From assembly GCA_024640625.1 (NCBI GenBank), contig JAHEER010000024.1, positions 1-45,543 of the forward strand: a stretch of DNA of 45,543 nucleotides. The letters are read 5' to 3'. This DNA is from Desulfobulbaceae bacterium. GTDB taxonomy: Bacteria; Desulfobacterota; Desulfobulbia; Desulfobulbales; Desulfocapsaceae. The notes under the pieces were generated by a model. It saw nothing but the letters and a program-made list of their open reading frames with translations, did not search any database and was not told the origin of the DNA. The position numbers were made by a program, and so were the translations under genes. Positions 8,786-17,931 of this stretch are shown piece after piece (position 1 is the first letter of the stretch; each line of letters starts with the position of its first letter).

Positions 8786-10378
8786 ATGACTACCATGCCT
8801 ACAGACACTGCCCAACGCTATTTTGTTGAGGATCCTGCCGGTAAGATCAGGACCCTGAAATACCATGTTGGCGGTGAGTGGAAAATTTCCCAAACCGATA
8901 AGTACATGGACTGCTACAATCCATCAACCGGCGAGATTATTGCCCGGGCTCCACAATGTACTTCGGAGGAGGTCGAGCAGATTATCGGGGCCGCCGCCAG
9001 GGCTTACCCGGGCTGGTCCACCACACCGGTCAACAAGCGGGTCCAGGTCCTGTTTCGGATGAAGCATCTGATCGATGAACACCTCGAGGAACTGACCTAT
9101 CTGCTGGCCATGGAGATGGGCAAAGCCTGGGAGGAGGCCATGGGCGATGTGCTCAAGGTCAACGAGGTGGTTGAATTTGCCACCGGCGCACCCCATCTGA
9201 TGAAAGGCGAGTCGCTCATGCAGGTGTCCAGCGGCTACGACACCGTGCAGTACCATCACCCAATCGGCGTGTTCGCCGGAATCGCCCCATGGAATTTTCC
9301 AGCCATGATACCCCACGGCTGGATGACCCCGATCTGTATCGCCACCGGCAACTGTATGGTCCTGAAAGCCGCCAGTTTCGTACCGCAATCATCCATGCGG
9401 ATGATGGAGTTGTGGCAGGAGGCCGGCCTGCCCGCTGGCGTCCTCAACGTGTTTACCGCTGGCAGGGATCAGGCCGAAATCCTGCTAAGCCACCCTGACA
9501 TCAAAGGGGTTTCCTTTGTCGGGTCGACCAAGGTCGGCAAGCACATCTACACTACTGCCGCTGCCCACGGCAAGCGGGTGCAGGCGCTGTGCGAGGCCAA
9601 AAATCACGCCCTGGTTCTGCGCGACTGTAAAATCGAGCGCACCGCCCACGGCATTATCAATGCCTTTTGCGGCTGCGCCGGGCAGCGCTGTATGGCCCTG
9701 CCTACAATCGTCGTCGAAAACGCCATCGCCGATGAACTGGTGGGGTATCTGAAAAAGTTCGCCGTCGAACACCAGAAGCATCAGGGCCCAGCCTATGAAA
9801 AAAGCTCCCAGATGGGACCGGTGGTCAATAAAGGGCATATGGATTTCGTCCTGGACTGGATAGAGACGGGCGTCAAGGAGGGGGCCGAGCTGGTGCTTGA
9901 CGGCCGCAATCCGGAGGTACCTGAAGGGTGTAAAAACGGCTATTTTATCGGGCCGACCATCTTCGACCAGGTGACCGAGGATATGTCTATCGGCCATGAA
10001 GAAATTTTCGGTCCGGTACTCTGTGTCAAGCGGGTGAGCGATTTCGAGGAGGGGCTGACCATCATGAACAACAGCCGTTTTGCCAACGGGTCGGTAATCT
10101 ATACCCAGAATGGCTACTATGCCCGCGAGTTTGCCTATCGGACCGACGGCGGTATGGTTGGCATCAATGTCGGCATCCCGGTACCGGTCGGCATATTCGG
10201 CTTCACCGGTCACAAACAGTCATTCTTCGGTGATCTGCATGTCATGGGGCGGGACGGTTTCGCCTTTTTCACCGAGACCAAGAACGTCACCCAGACCTGG
10301 TTCTCTGAAAAAGAGTTGTCCTCCGGTAAGGTCGATACCTGGGACGGCACGATCACCTCTCTACCGGACAAGAAGTAG
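8786..10378 (+). CDS. mmsA: CoA-acylating methylmalonate/malonate-semialdehyde dehydrogenase
   Basis: ATG at 8786 follows GAGGAG; a TTG start at 8759 is unlikely. The 530-residue protein is an aldehyde dehydrogenase of the MmsA type: APWNFPAMIP, GSTKVGKHIY, CEAKNHALVL and the nucleophile Cys302 in GQRCMAL. MmsA enzymes convert methylmalonate or malonate semialdehyde plus CoA and NAD to propionyl- or acetyl-CoA, in valine, beta-alanine or inositol breakdown. The gene has its own promoter, operator and terminator and is linked to a GntR regulator. No transaminase or other pathway gene is adjacent, so the physiological substrate is open. Confidence 0.9.
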   Translation: MTTMPTDTAQRYFVEDPAGKIRTLKYHVGGEWKISQTDKYMDCYNPSTGEIIARAPQCTSEEVEQIIGAAARAYPGWSTTPVNKRVQVLFRMKHLIDEHLEELTYLLAMEMGKAWEEAMGDVLKVNEVVEFATGAPHLMKGESLMQVSSGYDTVQYHHPIGVFAGIAPWNFPAMIPHGWMTPICIATGNCMVLKAASFVPQSSMRMMELWQEAGLPAGVLNVFTAGRDQAEILLSHPDIKGVSFVGSTKVGKHIYTTAAAHGKRVQALCEAKNHALVLRDCKIERTAHGIINAFCGCAGQRCMALPTIVVENAIADELVGYLKKFAVEHQKHQGPAYEKSSQMGPVVNKGHMDFVLDWIETGVKEGAELVLDGRNPEVPEGCKNGYFIGPTIFDQVTEDMSIGHEEIFGPVLCVKRVSDFEEGLTIMNNSRFANGSVIYTQNGYYAREFAYRTDGGMVGINVGIPVPVGIFGFTGHKQSFFGDLHVMGRDGFAFFTETKNVTQTWFSEKELSSGKVDTWDGTITSLPDKK

Positions 10379-10398
10379 GCCACTGACTTAGGCGCAGG

Positions 10399-10438
10399 GA
10401 AGAAGCCGAGGTCCTCCCAACGGGACCTCGGCTTCTTC
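10399..10438 (+). terminator. Rho-independent terminator after mmsA
   Basis: AGAAGCCGAGGTCC (10401-10414) pairs perfectly with GGACCTCGGCTTCT (10423-10436) around an 8-nt loop, followed by a pyrimidine-rich TTCTT. It is 20 bp after the mmsA stop and lies between convergent genes, so it may also work for the minus strand. Confidence 0.85.
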
Positions 10439-10491
10439 TTGGCAACTCCTTTTTCTCACCATCGACGCCTTGCCTTGACCCGGGTAATCAG

Positions 10492-10776
10492 CTAGGATTC
10501 CACCATGACAAATCTGGAGACGATGGAACTCTCCCTGAGAGGAATTATCTTCCGGTATTCATCCGACTGGAAGCACTGGTCCATCTGCTCCTTGCTGGCA
10601 AACTTTATGATGATGATCTTCTTGGTCTGCCAGTCTTTGGAGTGGATGACCTTTTCAGACTGGAGCAGATATTCACCGCCATGGCTCTCGACGATCGGCC
10701 TGGCCAGCTCCACATATTTCTCATAGCGCTGCTGGTCGAGTATTTCCGAGGTGCTGATCACGAAAAATACGCTCAT
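10492..10776 (-). CDS. DUF1330 family protein
   Basis: The 94 residues fit the DUF1330 ferredoxin-like (dimeric alpha-beta barrel) fold: FFVISTSEILDQQRYEKYVELARPIVESHGGEYLLQSE at the start, then IIIIKFASKEQMDQCFQSDEYRKIIPLRESS. AGGAG precedes the ATG. Members are small cytoplasmic proteins of unknown function, some of them next to catabolic enzymes. It lies 65 bp downstream of the Ysc84 gene, with a hairpin in between, and may be partly cotranscribed with it. Confidence 0.85.
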   Translation of the reverse strand: MSVFFVISTSEILDQQRYEKYVELARPIVESHGGEYLLQSEKVIHSKDWQTKKIIIIKFASKEQMDQCFQSDEYRKIIPLRESSIVSRFVMVES

Positions 10777-10798
10777 CTAAAAGCTCCTCTATGAATGA

Positions 10799-10816
10799 AG
10801 CCCCCCGCAGGGGGCT
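10799..10816 (-). terminator. GC-rich hairpin between the Ysc84 and DUF1330 genes
   Basis: AGCCCCC, loop CGCA, GGGGGCT form a perfect 7-bp stem 25 bp after the Ysc84 stop. The following minus-strand bases are only moderately U-rich (TTCATTC), so it could be a weak terminator or attenuator. Confidence 0.4.
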
Positions 10817-10840
10817 CACCATTTCAGACCCTGTCATGAA

Positions 10841-11518
10841 CTATTTCCCAGTAATTGAGGCGATATCCTGGCGTAACTGATCGGCTTGCGGGTTGGATAC
10901 GGTTTTACGGATCAGGATATCCGTGGGGCTCACGGCCTGGCCGTAATAGGCTTCGTTGAATTTGTCTTTGGTTTTAACGACTGCTCCAGAAAGAGAGACC
11001 CCGGCGAACGCGCCTTTGGACCTTGCATATGACAATACATCGGCAGTTCCGGCTGCAGCACCTCCCCCCACCGGTCCAGCTGCCAACGTTATGTCTGCGC
11101 CGAGCTTAAACGAACTCGCCAAAAGTTTTTCCATTCCCCGCTCGCTCATGACGAGTAAAATTATCTCAGAGGCTTCACCACCAAACTGTAATCCAAACGA
11201 TAAAGATCCAACGGTATAAAAAGCGGGGTAACCCCACGTACCAGATTCTGCCTCGTGTCTCAAGAGCGCCCCAGAGCCTCCCGAGCCACCAATGAAAAAA
11301 GCACCTTGAATACTCTGCGGTATAACCATGATGGCTTTTGCTTCTTTTACCTTTTCGCGGAACCATTCCAGATCAGGATCGGTCGCGAAACTGTTGACCA
11401 CTGCCGTCGCCTTGCTGATCAGATTCTCGGCCTCGACTTTGTCGTCGCAGAACGCAGTGGTGCTGAACAGGGCGATTGCCAATAAGCTTGCCAGAATGAT
11501 TGAGGCTCTGCGTATCAT
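10841..11518 (-). CDS. Exported Ysc84/SYLF-domain lipid-binding protein
   Basis: ATG at 11518 follows GGGAGGAA; the longer frame to 11629 has no support. The 225 residues start with a Sec signal peptide (MIRRASIILASLLAIALFSTTA) and continue with the SYLF/Ysc84 domain: AKAIMVIPQSIQGAFFIGGSGGSGALL, then QFGGEASEIILLVMSERGMEKLL and GPVGGGAAAGTADVLSYARSKGAFAGVSLSGA. The family is glycine-rich, binds phosphoinositides in eukaryotes and is common as a periplasmic or outer-membrane-facing protein in bacteria, where its role is not established. Confidence 0.9.
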   Translation of the reverse strand: MIRRASIILASLLAIALFSTTAFCDDKVEAENLISKATAVVNSFATDPDLEWFREKVKEAKAIMVIPQSIQGAFFIGGSGGSGALLRHEAESGTWGYPAFYTVGSLSFGLQFGGEASEIILLVMSERGMEKLLASSFKLGADITLAAGPVGGGAAAGTADVLSYARSKGAFAGVSLSGAVVKTKDKFNEAYYGQAVSPTDILIRKTVSNPQADQLRQDIASITGK

Positions 11519-11880
11519 GTTGTGTTCCTCCCGATGGATGAAATTGAAAAAGATTGTGAACTTCCCTCGATTGACGTTATCACTATTCCCGAATGGGTTG
11601 AGATAATGTACATCTGTAAATGTAGTCACTTTGGCGGCTCATGCCATTGTCTGCAACAAGATTGTCAAGCAGGATCAGAGACGGCTGAGAAGGAAGACAG
11701 CCGGACTGCCTGCCTTCACCAGGAGTTCCGATTTCAGGCACACTAGAAAGATCTGGGTTCGCCGGTGCGCCAGATACTTAGTGGTTCCTTTGATTGCATT
11801 TTCTCCACGAGGGATTATCTGTGTTCGATACATAATGGGGCCGCAGACAACCATCATTTGACAGTTAGGGGAAGCACACC
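11519..11880. other. Divergent intergenic region, no gene seen
   Basis: These 362 bases separate the divergent Ysc84 and oxidoreductase genes and must hold both promoters. Short frames exist on both strands, but none has a ribosome site with plausible protein sequence. I saw no clear -35/-10 pair, palindrome or RNA fold. The oxidoreductase ribosome site AGGGGAAG is at its right end. Confidence 0.5.
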
Positions 11881-12891
11881 ATGAAAGCAATCGGCTATCA
11901 GAAATCACTGCCCATCGAGCACCAGGAATCACTGCAGGATATAACCCTCGGAGACCCCACCCCTGCCGGCCGCGACCTGCTGGTCGAAGTCAAGGCGATA
12001 TCGGTCAATCCGGTGGATACCAAGGTGCGGATGCGGGCAGAACCGCAGCCGGGTGAATGGCAGGTTCTCGGCTGGGACGCGACGGGCGTTGTCCGCTCCG
12101 TCGGACCTGATGCGCAACTGTTCAAGCCGGGTGACAGGGTCTGGTATGCCGGTGCGATCGATCGAGCGGGTACCAACAGCGAGTTGCATCTCGTCGATGA
12201 ACGGCTGGTTGGTACCATGCCGTCCTCGCTTGATTTTGCCAGGGCCGCGGCCCTGCCGTTGACCAGCATCACAGCCTGGGAGATATTGTTCGATCGATTG
12301 CAGGTGCCCCGGGAACGGACTGGTGATGACGGTCTGCTGATTATTGGGGCCGCCGGCGGGGTCGGATCAATCCTGGTGCAACTCGCCAGCCAGCTGACCG
12401 GTCTGCAGGTGATCGGCACTGCGTCACGAGCGCACACCCGCACCTGGATAAGAGAACTTGGGGCCCATGAAGTTATCGATCACAGCCGCCCTCTGGTCGA
12501 TGAACTTAAAAAAATCGGCGCTGCACCGCCGCGCTACATTGTCAGTCTGAATAAAACCGACCTCCATTTCGAGCAGATCGTTGATGCCATTGCCCCCCAG
12601 GGGAAATTCGCCCTGATCGACGATCCCGAGCCCATAGATGTCCGGCTGCTCAAGCGTAAAAGCGTGTCCCTGCACTGGGAACTCATGTTTACCAGGTCGC
12701 TGTTCGCCACCTCCGACATGATCGAGCAGCATCGACTGCTCGAGGAGGTCTCCAGCCTCGTTGATGAAGGTATGCTGCGCAGCACGTTCAATGAACATTT
12801 CGGCACCATTTGCGCCGCCCACCTGAAGCGGGCCCACGCCCTTCTGGAAAGCGGCAGGTCCTGCGGGAAAATCGTTCTCGAAGGCTTTTGA
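11881..12891 (+). CDS. Zinc-type alcohol dehydrogenase-like / quinone oxidoreductase (MDR family)
   Basis: This 336-residue medium-chain reductase has the N-terminal GroES-like domain (VKAISVNPVDTKVR, GWDATGVV, GDRVWYAG) and a Rossmann domain with IIGAAGGVGSILVQLA. It lacks the Cys/His zinc ligands of true alcohol dehydrogenases, despite the family name zinc-type alcohol dehydrogenase-like. It probably reduces quinones or alpha,beta-unsaturated carbonyls with NADPH in the cytoplasm. AGGGGAAG precedes the ATG. The following gene starts 81 bp later on the same strand. Confidence 0.88.
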   Translation: MKAIGYQKSLPIEHQESLQDITLGDPTPAGRDLLVEVKAISVNPVDTKVRMRAEPQPGEWQVLGWDATGVVRSVGPDAQLFKPGDRVWYAGAIDRAGTNSELHLVDERLVGTMPSSLDFARAAALPLTSITAWEILFDRLQVPRERTGDDGLLIIGAAGGVGSILVQLASQLTGLQVIGTASRAHTRTWIRELGAHEVIDHSRPLVDELKKIGAAPPRYIVSLNKTDLHFEQIVDAIAPQGKFALIDDPEPIDVRLLKRKSVSLHWELMFTRSLFATSDMIEQHRLLEEVSSLVDEGMLRSTFNEHFGTICAAHLKRAHALLESGRSCGKIVLEGF

Positions 12892-12972
12892 TCACTTTTG
12901 ATTAGCCTGCTGCCGCTCCGGCTGGATCAGGACTTGGTGCTGTTGGCTTAAAATACATAGAGGGAGAAGGTA

Positions 12973-13710
12973 ATGAAGAAAATCCTGATTGGTGTTGCAG
13001 GCCTGGCGGTTGTCGCCGCAATCGCTCTCTACCTGCTGGTTGGAAATCTGGACAAAATTCTCAAAGGTGTAATCGAAGGAGCGGGAACAGAGCTGCTCGG
13101 GGTACCGGTTACGGTGACATCCGTGGATCTTGATCTGAAGAGCGGCATGGGGCAGATTTCCGGTGTTTCCATTGCCAACCCGCCGGGCTATAAGGCGGTA
13201 AATGCTTTTAAATTGGACAACATCCGGCTGGGCCTCGACCTCAGTTCCATGCGCAGTCAACCCATAGTGATCAGGGAACTGAATATCCAGAGTCCCGTGG
13301 TCGATCTTGAGGTAAATGAGCAGGGGAGCTCAAATATGCAGACCCTGCTCGACAATATCAAGCAAAACAGCGCTAAAACCGACGAGAAAGCAGCTGAAGA
13401 ACAGCCCTCCCAGGAAGAGACGGGGACCAAAGAGCCGGTCAAACTCAGTTTCACCAAGCTGGCGATTACCGGGGTGACGGTCAATGGCGTGGTACCCGGC
13501 CAGGAGCCGACGCAGGTGGTTCTCCCCGACATCGTAAAAGAAAATGTCGGCGGGACCGAGGGGCTGACGCCGGCCCAAGTCGGTGGGGTGATCATCGGCG
13601 ACATAGCAGCTCAAAGTCTGCAGGCGGTAGTGGAGAAGAAACTGTCCGAAAAGATGGAGGAGGCGGCCCAGGGCCTGCTCAACGATCTGAAGAAAAAACT
13701 TGGGCAGTAA
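12973..13710 (+). CDS. AsmA-like membrane-anchored periplasmic protein
   Basis: GGGAGAAGG sits before the ATG. An N-terminal transmembrane anchor (residues 3-23) is followed by an AsmA/DUF748-like beta segment (GAGTELLGVPVTVTSVDLDLKSGMGQISGVSIANPPGY; LDNIRLGLDLSSM; IVIRELNIQSPVVDLE). A charged Glu/Lys linker (about 131-155) precedes a second beta segment and an amphipathic C-terminal helix (KKLSEKMEEAAQGLLNDLKKKL). At 245 residues it is a short single-unit relative of AsmA proteins, which help lipid or outer-membrane homeostasis; the precise role is not known. Confidence 0.75.
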   Translation: MKKILIGVAGLAVVAAIALYLLVGNLDKILKGVIEGAGTELLGVPVTVTSVDLDLKSGMGQISGVSIANPPGYKAVNAFKLDNIRLGLDLSSMRSQPIVIRELNIQSPVVDLEVNEQGSSNMQTLLDNIKQNSAKTDEKAAEEQPSQEETGTKEPVKLSFTKLAITGVTVNGVVPGQEPTQVVLPDIVKENVGGTEGLTPAQVGGVIIGDIAAQSLQAVVEKKLSEKMEEAAQGLLNDLKKKLGQ

Positions 13711-13853
13711 CGATCATATTTGCGCTTACTGCGTCGCCTCTATGCAGAGCGTCCGAATTCAGTTGTGTCGGAACCGGTTGCCTCGAGTTGACAGAGCAGC
13801 AGATGTATCAGAGGATGTAAGCAAAGCTGTCAGTGCCAAAATGGAGCAATAAG

Positions 13854-14582
13854 ATGGTATTTTTAAGAACTGTGATTCTCTGTCTGTTGGCCGCCACTCT
13901 TCTCGGAGGGACTTACTCTCGAGCCGAATTCCAGCCCTGGTCCGAAAACGTCTTTGCCTATATCAAACAGGAGTATGGAGAAGAGGCGGAAAAGCGAATG
14001 CGATTTGTGGAAAAGTTCATTATCGACAACCAGAGTATTCCTGACATGGAAAAGGTGGTCAAAACTAATCAGGTGGCCAATCACCTGCCCTGGATCGCCG
14101 ATGCCAATCACTGGAAAGAAGCGGATTACTGGGCCACCCCTCTGGAGACAATCACCACCTTCGGCGGCGATTGCGAGGATATCGCCCTGGTGAAATGGGT
14201 CATTCTCAGAAACCTTGGTATTTCGGACGAGAACCTGGCTCTTGCGTACGTAAAAATCAAGGCGACGGGCGAAGACCACATGGTGCTGCTCTATGTCGCC
14301 AAGCCGGACGCTCCCGAAGGACAAAAAGAGGTGTACGTACTCGACAACTATGTTGACGAAGTGAAGCTGGCAGCAGAGCGGATGGACCTGCTGGCTGTAC
14401 TGGCAATGGGGACCAAGGGCAGGATCGTGCTGTTCAACGACGACGGCAAGAACCGCTCGGTGAAAGCAAGTTACGAGGGACGGAAAATCAGGAAAGTCGA
14501 AGATCTTGTTGAGAGGGTCAAAGAAAATCGAGCGAAGTTTGCGGAACTCAACAACGGCCGGTCGCTCATGCCCGATGCCTGA
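13854..14582 (+). CDS. LapG-type periplasmic transglutaminase-like cysteine protease
   Basis: ATG at 13854 follows GGAG with a 7-nt spacer; a GTG at 13833 is less likely. The 242 residues have an N-terminal signal segment and the bacterial transglutaminase-like Cys protease fold. The triad is visible: Cys107 (GGDCEDIALVKW), His142 (GEDHMVLLY) and Asp164 (YVLDNYVDEV). LapG proteases cleave large surface adhesins to release biofilm cells and are controlled by the c-di-GMP receptor LapD. No LapD, LapA or type I secretion genes are in the window, although a GGDEF-EAL protein occurs 10 kb away. The target is therefore unknown. Confidence 0.88.
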   Translation: MVFLRTVILCLLAATLLGGTYSRAEFQPWSENVFAYIKQEYGEEAEKRMRFVEKFIIDNQSIPDMEKVVKTNQVANHLPWIADANHWKEADYWATPLETITTFGGDCEDIALVKWVILRNLGISDENLALAYVKIKATGEDHMVLLYVAKPDAPEGQKEVYVLDNYVDEVKLAAERMDLLAVLAMGTKGRIVLFNDDGKNRSVKASYEGRKIRKVEDLVERVKENRAKFAELNNGRSLMPDA

Positions 14583-14847
14583 GGGGCTCATGAGGACCTG
14601 CCGCCGTTTCTGGGTCCTTCGCAGGGCGGCGGCTCAGATCCTCCTGACCTGCTGTGTATCCATACGGTCTCCTCTACTCGCAGCCATTTCCTAGGTCTCG
14701 ATTTTTCTCAATGGGGGCTTACGTGGTATCATATAAGTAAGAGAAATCCCAGGCAGCGGTTCGATTTTCGTGCTCGGGTTCAGGGCTGGCTTATTTGCGG
14801 GTTGACAGACAGCCGCCTGTTCGGGTGCGGGAGCGCGGAGGAAGACT

Positions 14848-17800
14848 ATGAAGCTCTGTAGCAACTGCAGTCAGGCGTTGGCCGAATCCGTCAAGATCTG
14901 CCCGAACTGCGGCAGCGAAGTTGCTGAAGGACTGAGCCGAGTTGATACTTACAGAATTCTCGAAGTCATTCATGAAGGGCGTGCATCGATACTCTACAAG
15001 GCCATCGATGAAGGGGCGGAAGAGCCCGTTGCCCTGCGCCTGTTCACCGCCGACTCAGGCGTCGATGAGACGGTTGCCGAACGGTTGACCAGCGAGCTGC
15101 AGGTCCTCGGGGAACTGCCGCCCGAATGGTTCGTCCAGCATTATTCCATACGATGTTCCGCCGACGGCAGGTGGTACCGGGTCAGCGAGTGGGTCGAGGC
15201 GGAGAGCTGGGGCAGTCTGCTGAGTTCGGGGCGGCTGCAGGATACGTCGGTGGCCTACGATCTGTTTCACCGGTTGGCCGCCATCCTCTCAGGTCTGCAT
15301 CAGAGCGGCCATTTCATTCCCCACCTTATTCTCAACGACATCCTGGTGCTCAAGGGTGATTCCGACCGGGTCAATGTCAAGATCGACTATAAACTGTCAC
15401 GCTTTCTCGATCCGAAAATGGCGCGCCCCGGGCCAATGCTGCAGAATCTGCTCGACTGTCATCCGGACATCAGCGGTGGGCGTCCCCTCGATTACAAAAG
15501 CGATATCTGGTCCCTGGGCCGGATTTTTTCACAGATTCTGAGCGCCGATATGGATCTCTGCGATCCGCGACCGATTCTCAAGGAAGAAACCTTTCCTCAG
15601 GAGATCAGCGTTCTCATTCGCTCAATGCTGGCCGATGATCGGGATGTGCGACCCGGATCCATGCAGGAAGTGGCCGAGGCGCTGAGCAGAATCCGGGAGG
15701 AGATCGAGGAAGTCAGAGACACACCTCCTCCCGAGACGGCCAAAGAAGTGAAACGATTGAGGAGAACGGTTACCGGCTTCGGCATTCTTCTCACCATCCT
15801 GCTCATCATCGGCGGAATCTACTTCTTTTCGTTCGAGCGCTCTAACGGGGATATAGAGTCGGCCCTGGAATCCTATGCCAAGCGCTATGCCGGTTCCGTC
15901 GCCTTCGTGATGGTGCAGTACCACCTCAGGGTTGACGACATGGTAGTCTACAGCCAGATCAGGGAGGGGACGGCCTTTCTCGTCGATGAAGCCGGCTACC
16001 TCCTGACCAATCGGCATGTGGCCTGCCCGTGGCTTAAGGACGACACGCTCTTCAACATCATCGAACAGATCCGGGCGGCGGACAAAACGCCGCTGTTCGA
16101 ATATCAGCTCTACCTGTGGTTTGAAGGTGACAGCGCTTTCAGCCAGCTGATGGGGATCGGTGCCGGTGAGGAGCTGGAGGATATCTATGACCTCGATTCG
16201 GCCTATCGGCGCGGCGGCAGCAGAAGTGTCAGCATTGCCGGAGTAGCCAGACCGCCGTCGCGAACCTCTCAGAAGATCAGGGCGCCGCTGCAGGACGATT
16301 TCGCGGTGTTGAAAATCAACAGGGTCCCCCAGGGTCTCATGGTGCTGCCCCTGGACAGGGATTTCCGGATGAAAGAGCTGGAGCGTTTGTCCCCGGTTAT
16401 TGCGCTGGGTTTTCCCCTGGGCAGCAGAACCCAAGCCGACGTGATCAATGTGAGCGTGACCAGGGGGCATATACGCCGCACGTTCAGAAATTTTTTTCAA
16501 GTCGACACTTCGATTTACAAGGGCAACAGCGGGGGGCCGATAATCGACAAAAACGGCAAGGTGATCGGCATCGCCTCGGCGGTGGCCACCGACGTGGCCA
16601 TGGCTCCCATGGTGGTGATCACCCCGCTCTCAGATATCGGTCTTGTGCTGCCAGTGACCGAGGCGGTTCGCTTCATCGATGAACTCAAGGCCGGCCGGCC
16701 CAAATGGAACGGGGTGCTTGATCTGTCAGCCTCCGGAGTAATCAAAGACATTCAGCGCCTTGCCCTTGAGGGTAAGTGGATCGAGGCACAGCGCAGAGCC
16801 GACCAAAGCCTCGAGGGAAGCGACACCCCCTCGCTGATCATGGGCGCCGCGGTGATGCATTATTGTAATGGTGACCTGGCCGGCGCGGCCCCGCTTGTCG
16901 ACAGGGCACTGTCGATCGACCATGAAAATCACGAGGCCTTGCTTCTCAAAGCCCTGATCAAGGCCTGGGGCCAGCGCGGATCAGATGACAACTCCCTGAC
17001 CCGGCTGATGCAGTTAGACTGGCGTTCGCCCGGCGAATTTTACGGCTACCTCGCCCGCTTGCTCAGCAGCGGCCAATTCAGCGAAAACGACCTGGAGTCC
17101 TGGAATCTGCCTTCGGAAAAAAGCTGGCTTCATTTCGTCGCCGGTCTCATCGCGGAGAGTGACGGGGATAGCGCCCGAGCCAGGGCATTGTTCAGTTCTT
17201 CAGCCAGAGCAGCCGATCCCGATGACTGGTCGCGCTATCTTGCCCTGGTCCATTTATTCAGGCCGGGAAGCGCCCAGCAAAATGAGCGCAGCGCTTTTAT
17301 TGAGGACCTTAAGGAACTGACAGACGAACGTGCGGAGCGCCTTAGCTGGTTGGAACCCCTGGTTGCCAAATTTGAAGGGACGGTCGCCACACCGGAGGAG
17401 CGCAGTGCTATTCTGGTGCAGATTCACGACCTGCAGCCGGAAAACAGGAAACTGCTGGTCTACGCCTCATTTTACAGTGCCATGGCCTCGGAGTGGTCCC
17501 AGTCGCTCAAGTTGGCCGAGCAGTTTCTTCAGGTTCCGGGACGGGAAGAACCTCTCAGGCTCGGATTGCGGCTGCTGACCACAACGGTTCTGCATCATAG
17601 CGGTAAAGAGAAAGAGAGCCGCAAGCGGCTGGCCGAAATCTGTCCGGCGACTGAGACGATCTGGTACCGGCAGGTCTGTGAATCCCTGCTGCACGAAAGA
17701 AGTGAGGAGGACCTCCTGGAAAAGGCGGGCACCATCCCCGAAAAGGTCCTGACCGCCCATGCCGCGCTCGGATTTCAGGCTGAGGCAGAAGGGGAGAGAG

Positions 17801-17913
17801 AAGGTGCGCTGGCCCACTATCGGGAGGCGCTGGGTTCGTACCTGGACAACTGGATCGAGTTCGAGTTGGCCAGGCAGCGCTATATAATACTGCGGCAGCA
17901 GAACAGCAATTAA
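14848..17913 (+). CDS. Zinc-ribbon/pseudokinase/transmembrane/trypsin-like protease/TPR fusion
   Basis: GGAGGAAG precedes the ATG. The 1021 residues hold, in order: a zinc ribbon (Cys4, Cys7, Cys18, Cys21); a Ser/Thr kinase fold (about 33-285) with a recognisable glycine loop region (HEGRASILYKA) and the late SDIWSLGRIF motif; one transmembrane helix (about 310-330); an S1C trypsin-like domain with His390 (TNRHVAC), Asp484 (DDFAVLKI) and Ser561 (GNSGGP); and a C-terminal TPR-like helical region (about 635-1015). The kinase lacks key residues: VALR for the VAIK lysine, IPH in place of HRD, and DYK in place of DFG. It should be catalytically dead. Topology predicts a cytoplasmic pseudokinase and a periplasmic protease, as in a stress sensor; the substrate is unknown. 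Confidence 0.88.
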   Translation: MKLCSNCSQALAESVKICPNCGSEVAEGLSRVDTYRILEVIHEGRASILYKAIDEGAEEPVALRLFTADSGVDETVAERLTSELQVLGELPPEWFVQHYSIRCSADGRWYRVSEWVEAESWGSLLSSGRLQDTSVAYDLFHRLAAILSGLHQSGHFIPHLILNDILVLKGDSDRVNVKIDYKLSRFLDPKMARPGPMLQNLLDCHPDISGGRPLDYKSDIWSLGRIFSQILSADMDLCDPRPILKEETFPQEISVLIRSMLADDRDVRPGSMQEVAEALSRIREEIEEVRDTPPPETAKEVKRLRRTVTGFGILLTILLIIGGIYFFSFERSNGDIESALESYAKRYAGSVAFVMVQYHLRVDDMVVYSQIREGTAFLVDEAGYLLTNRHVACPWLKDDTLFNIIEQIRAADKTPLFEYQLYLWFEGDSAFSQLMGIGAGEELEDIYDLDSAYRRGGSRSVSIAGVARPPSRTSQKIRAPLQDDFAVLKINRVPQGLMVLPLDRDFRMKELERLSPVIALGFPLGSRTQADVINVSVTRGHIRRTFRNFFQVDTSIYKGNSGGPIIDKNGKVIGIASAVATDVAMAPMVVITPLSDIGLVLPVTEAVRFIDELKAGRPKWNGVLDLSASGVIKDIQRLALEGKWIEAQRRADQSLEGSDTPSLIMGAAVMHYCNGDLAGAAPLVDRALSIDHENHEALLLKALIKAWGQRGSDDNSLTRLMQLDWRSPGEFYGYLARLLSSGQFSENDLESWNLPSEKSWLHFVAGLIAESDGDSARARALFSSSARAADPDDWSRYLALVHLFRPGSAQQNERSAFIEDLKELTDERAERLSWLEPLVAKFEGTVATPEERSAILVQIHDLQPENRKLLVYASFYSAMASEWSQSLKLAEQFLQVPGREEPLRLGLRLLTTTVLHHSGKEKESRKRLAEICPATETIWYRQVCESLLHERSEEDLLEKAGTIPEKVLTAHAALGFQAEAEGEREGALAHYREALGSYLDNWIEFELARQRYIILRQQNSN

Positions 17914-17931
17914 GAGCACATCGAGGGGGGA

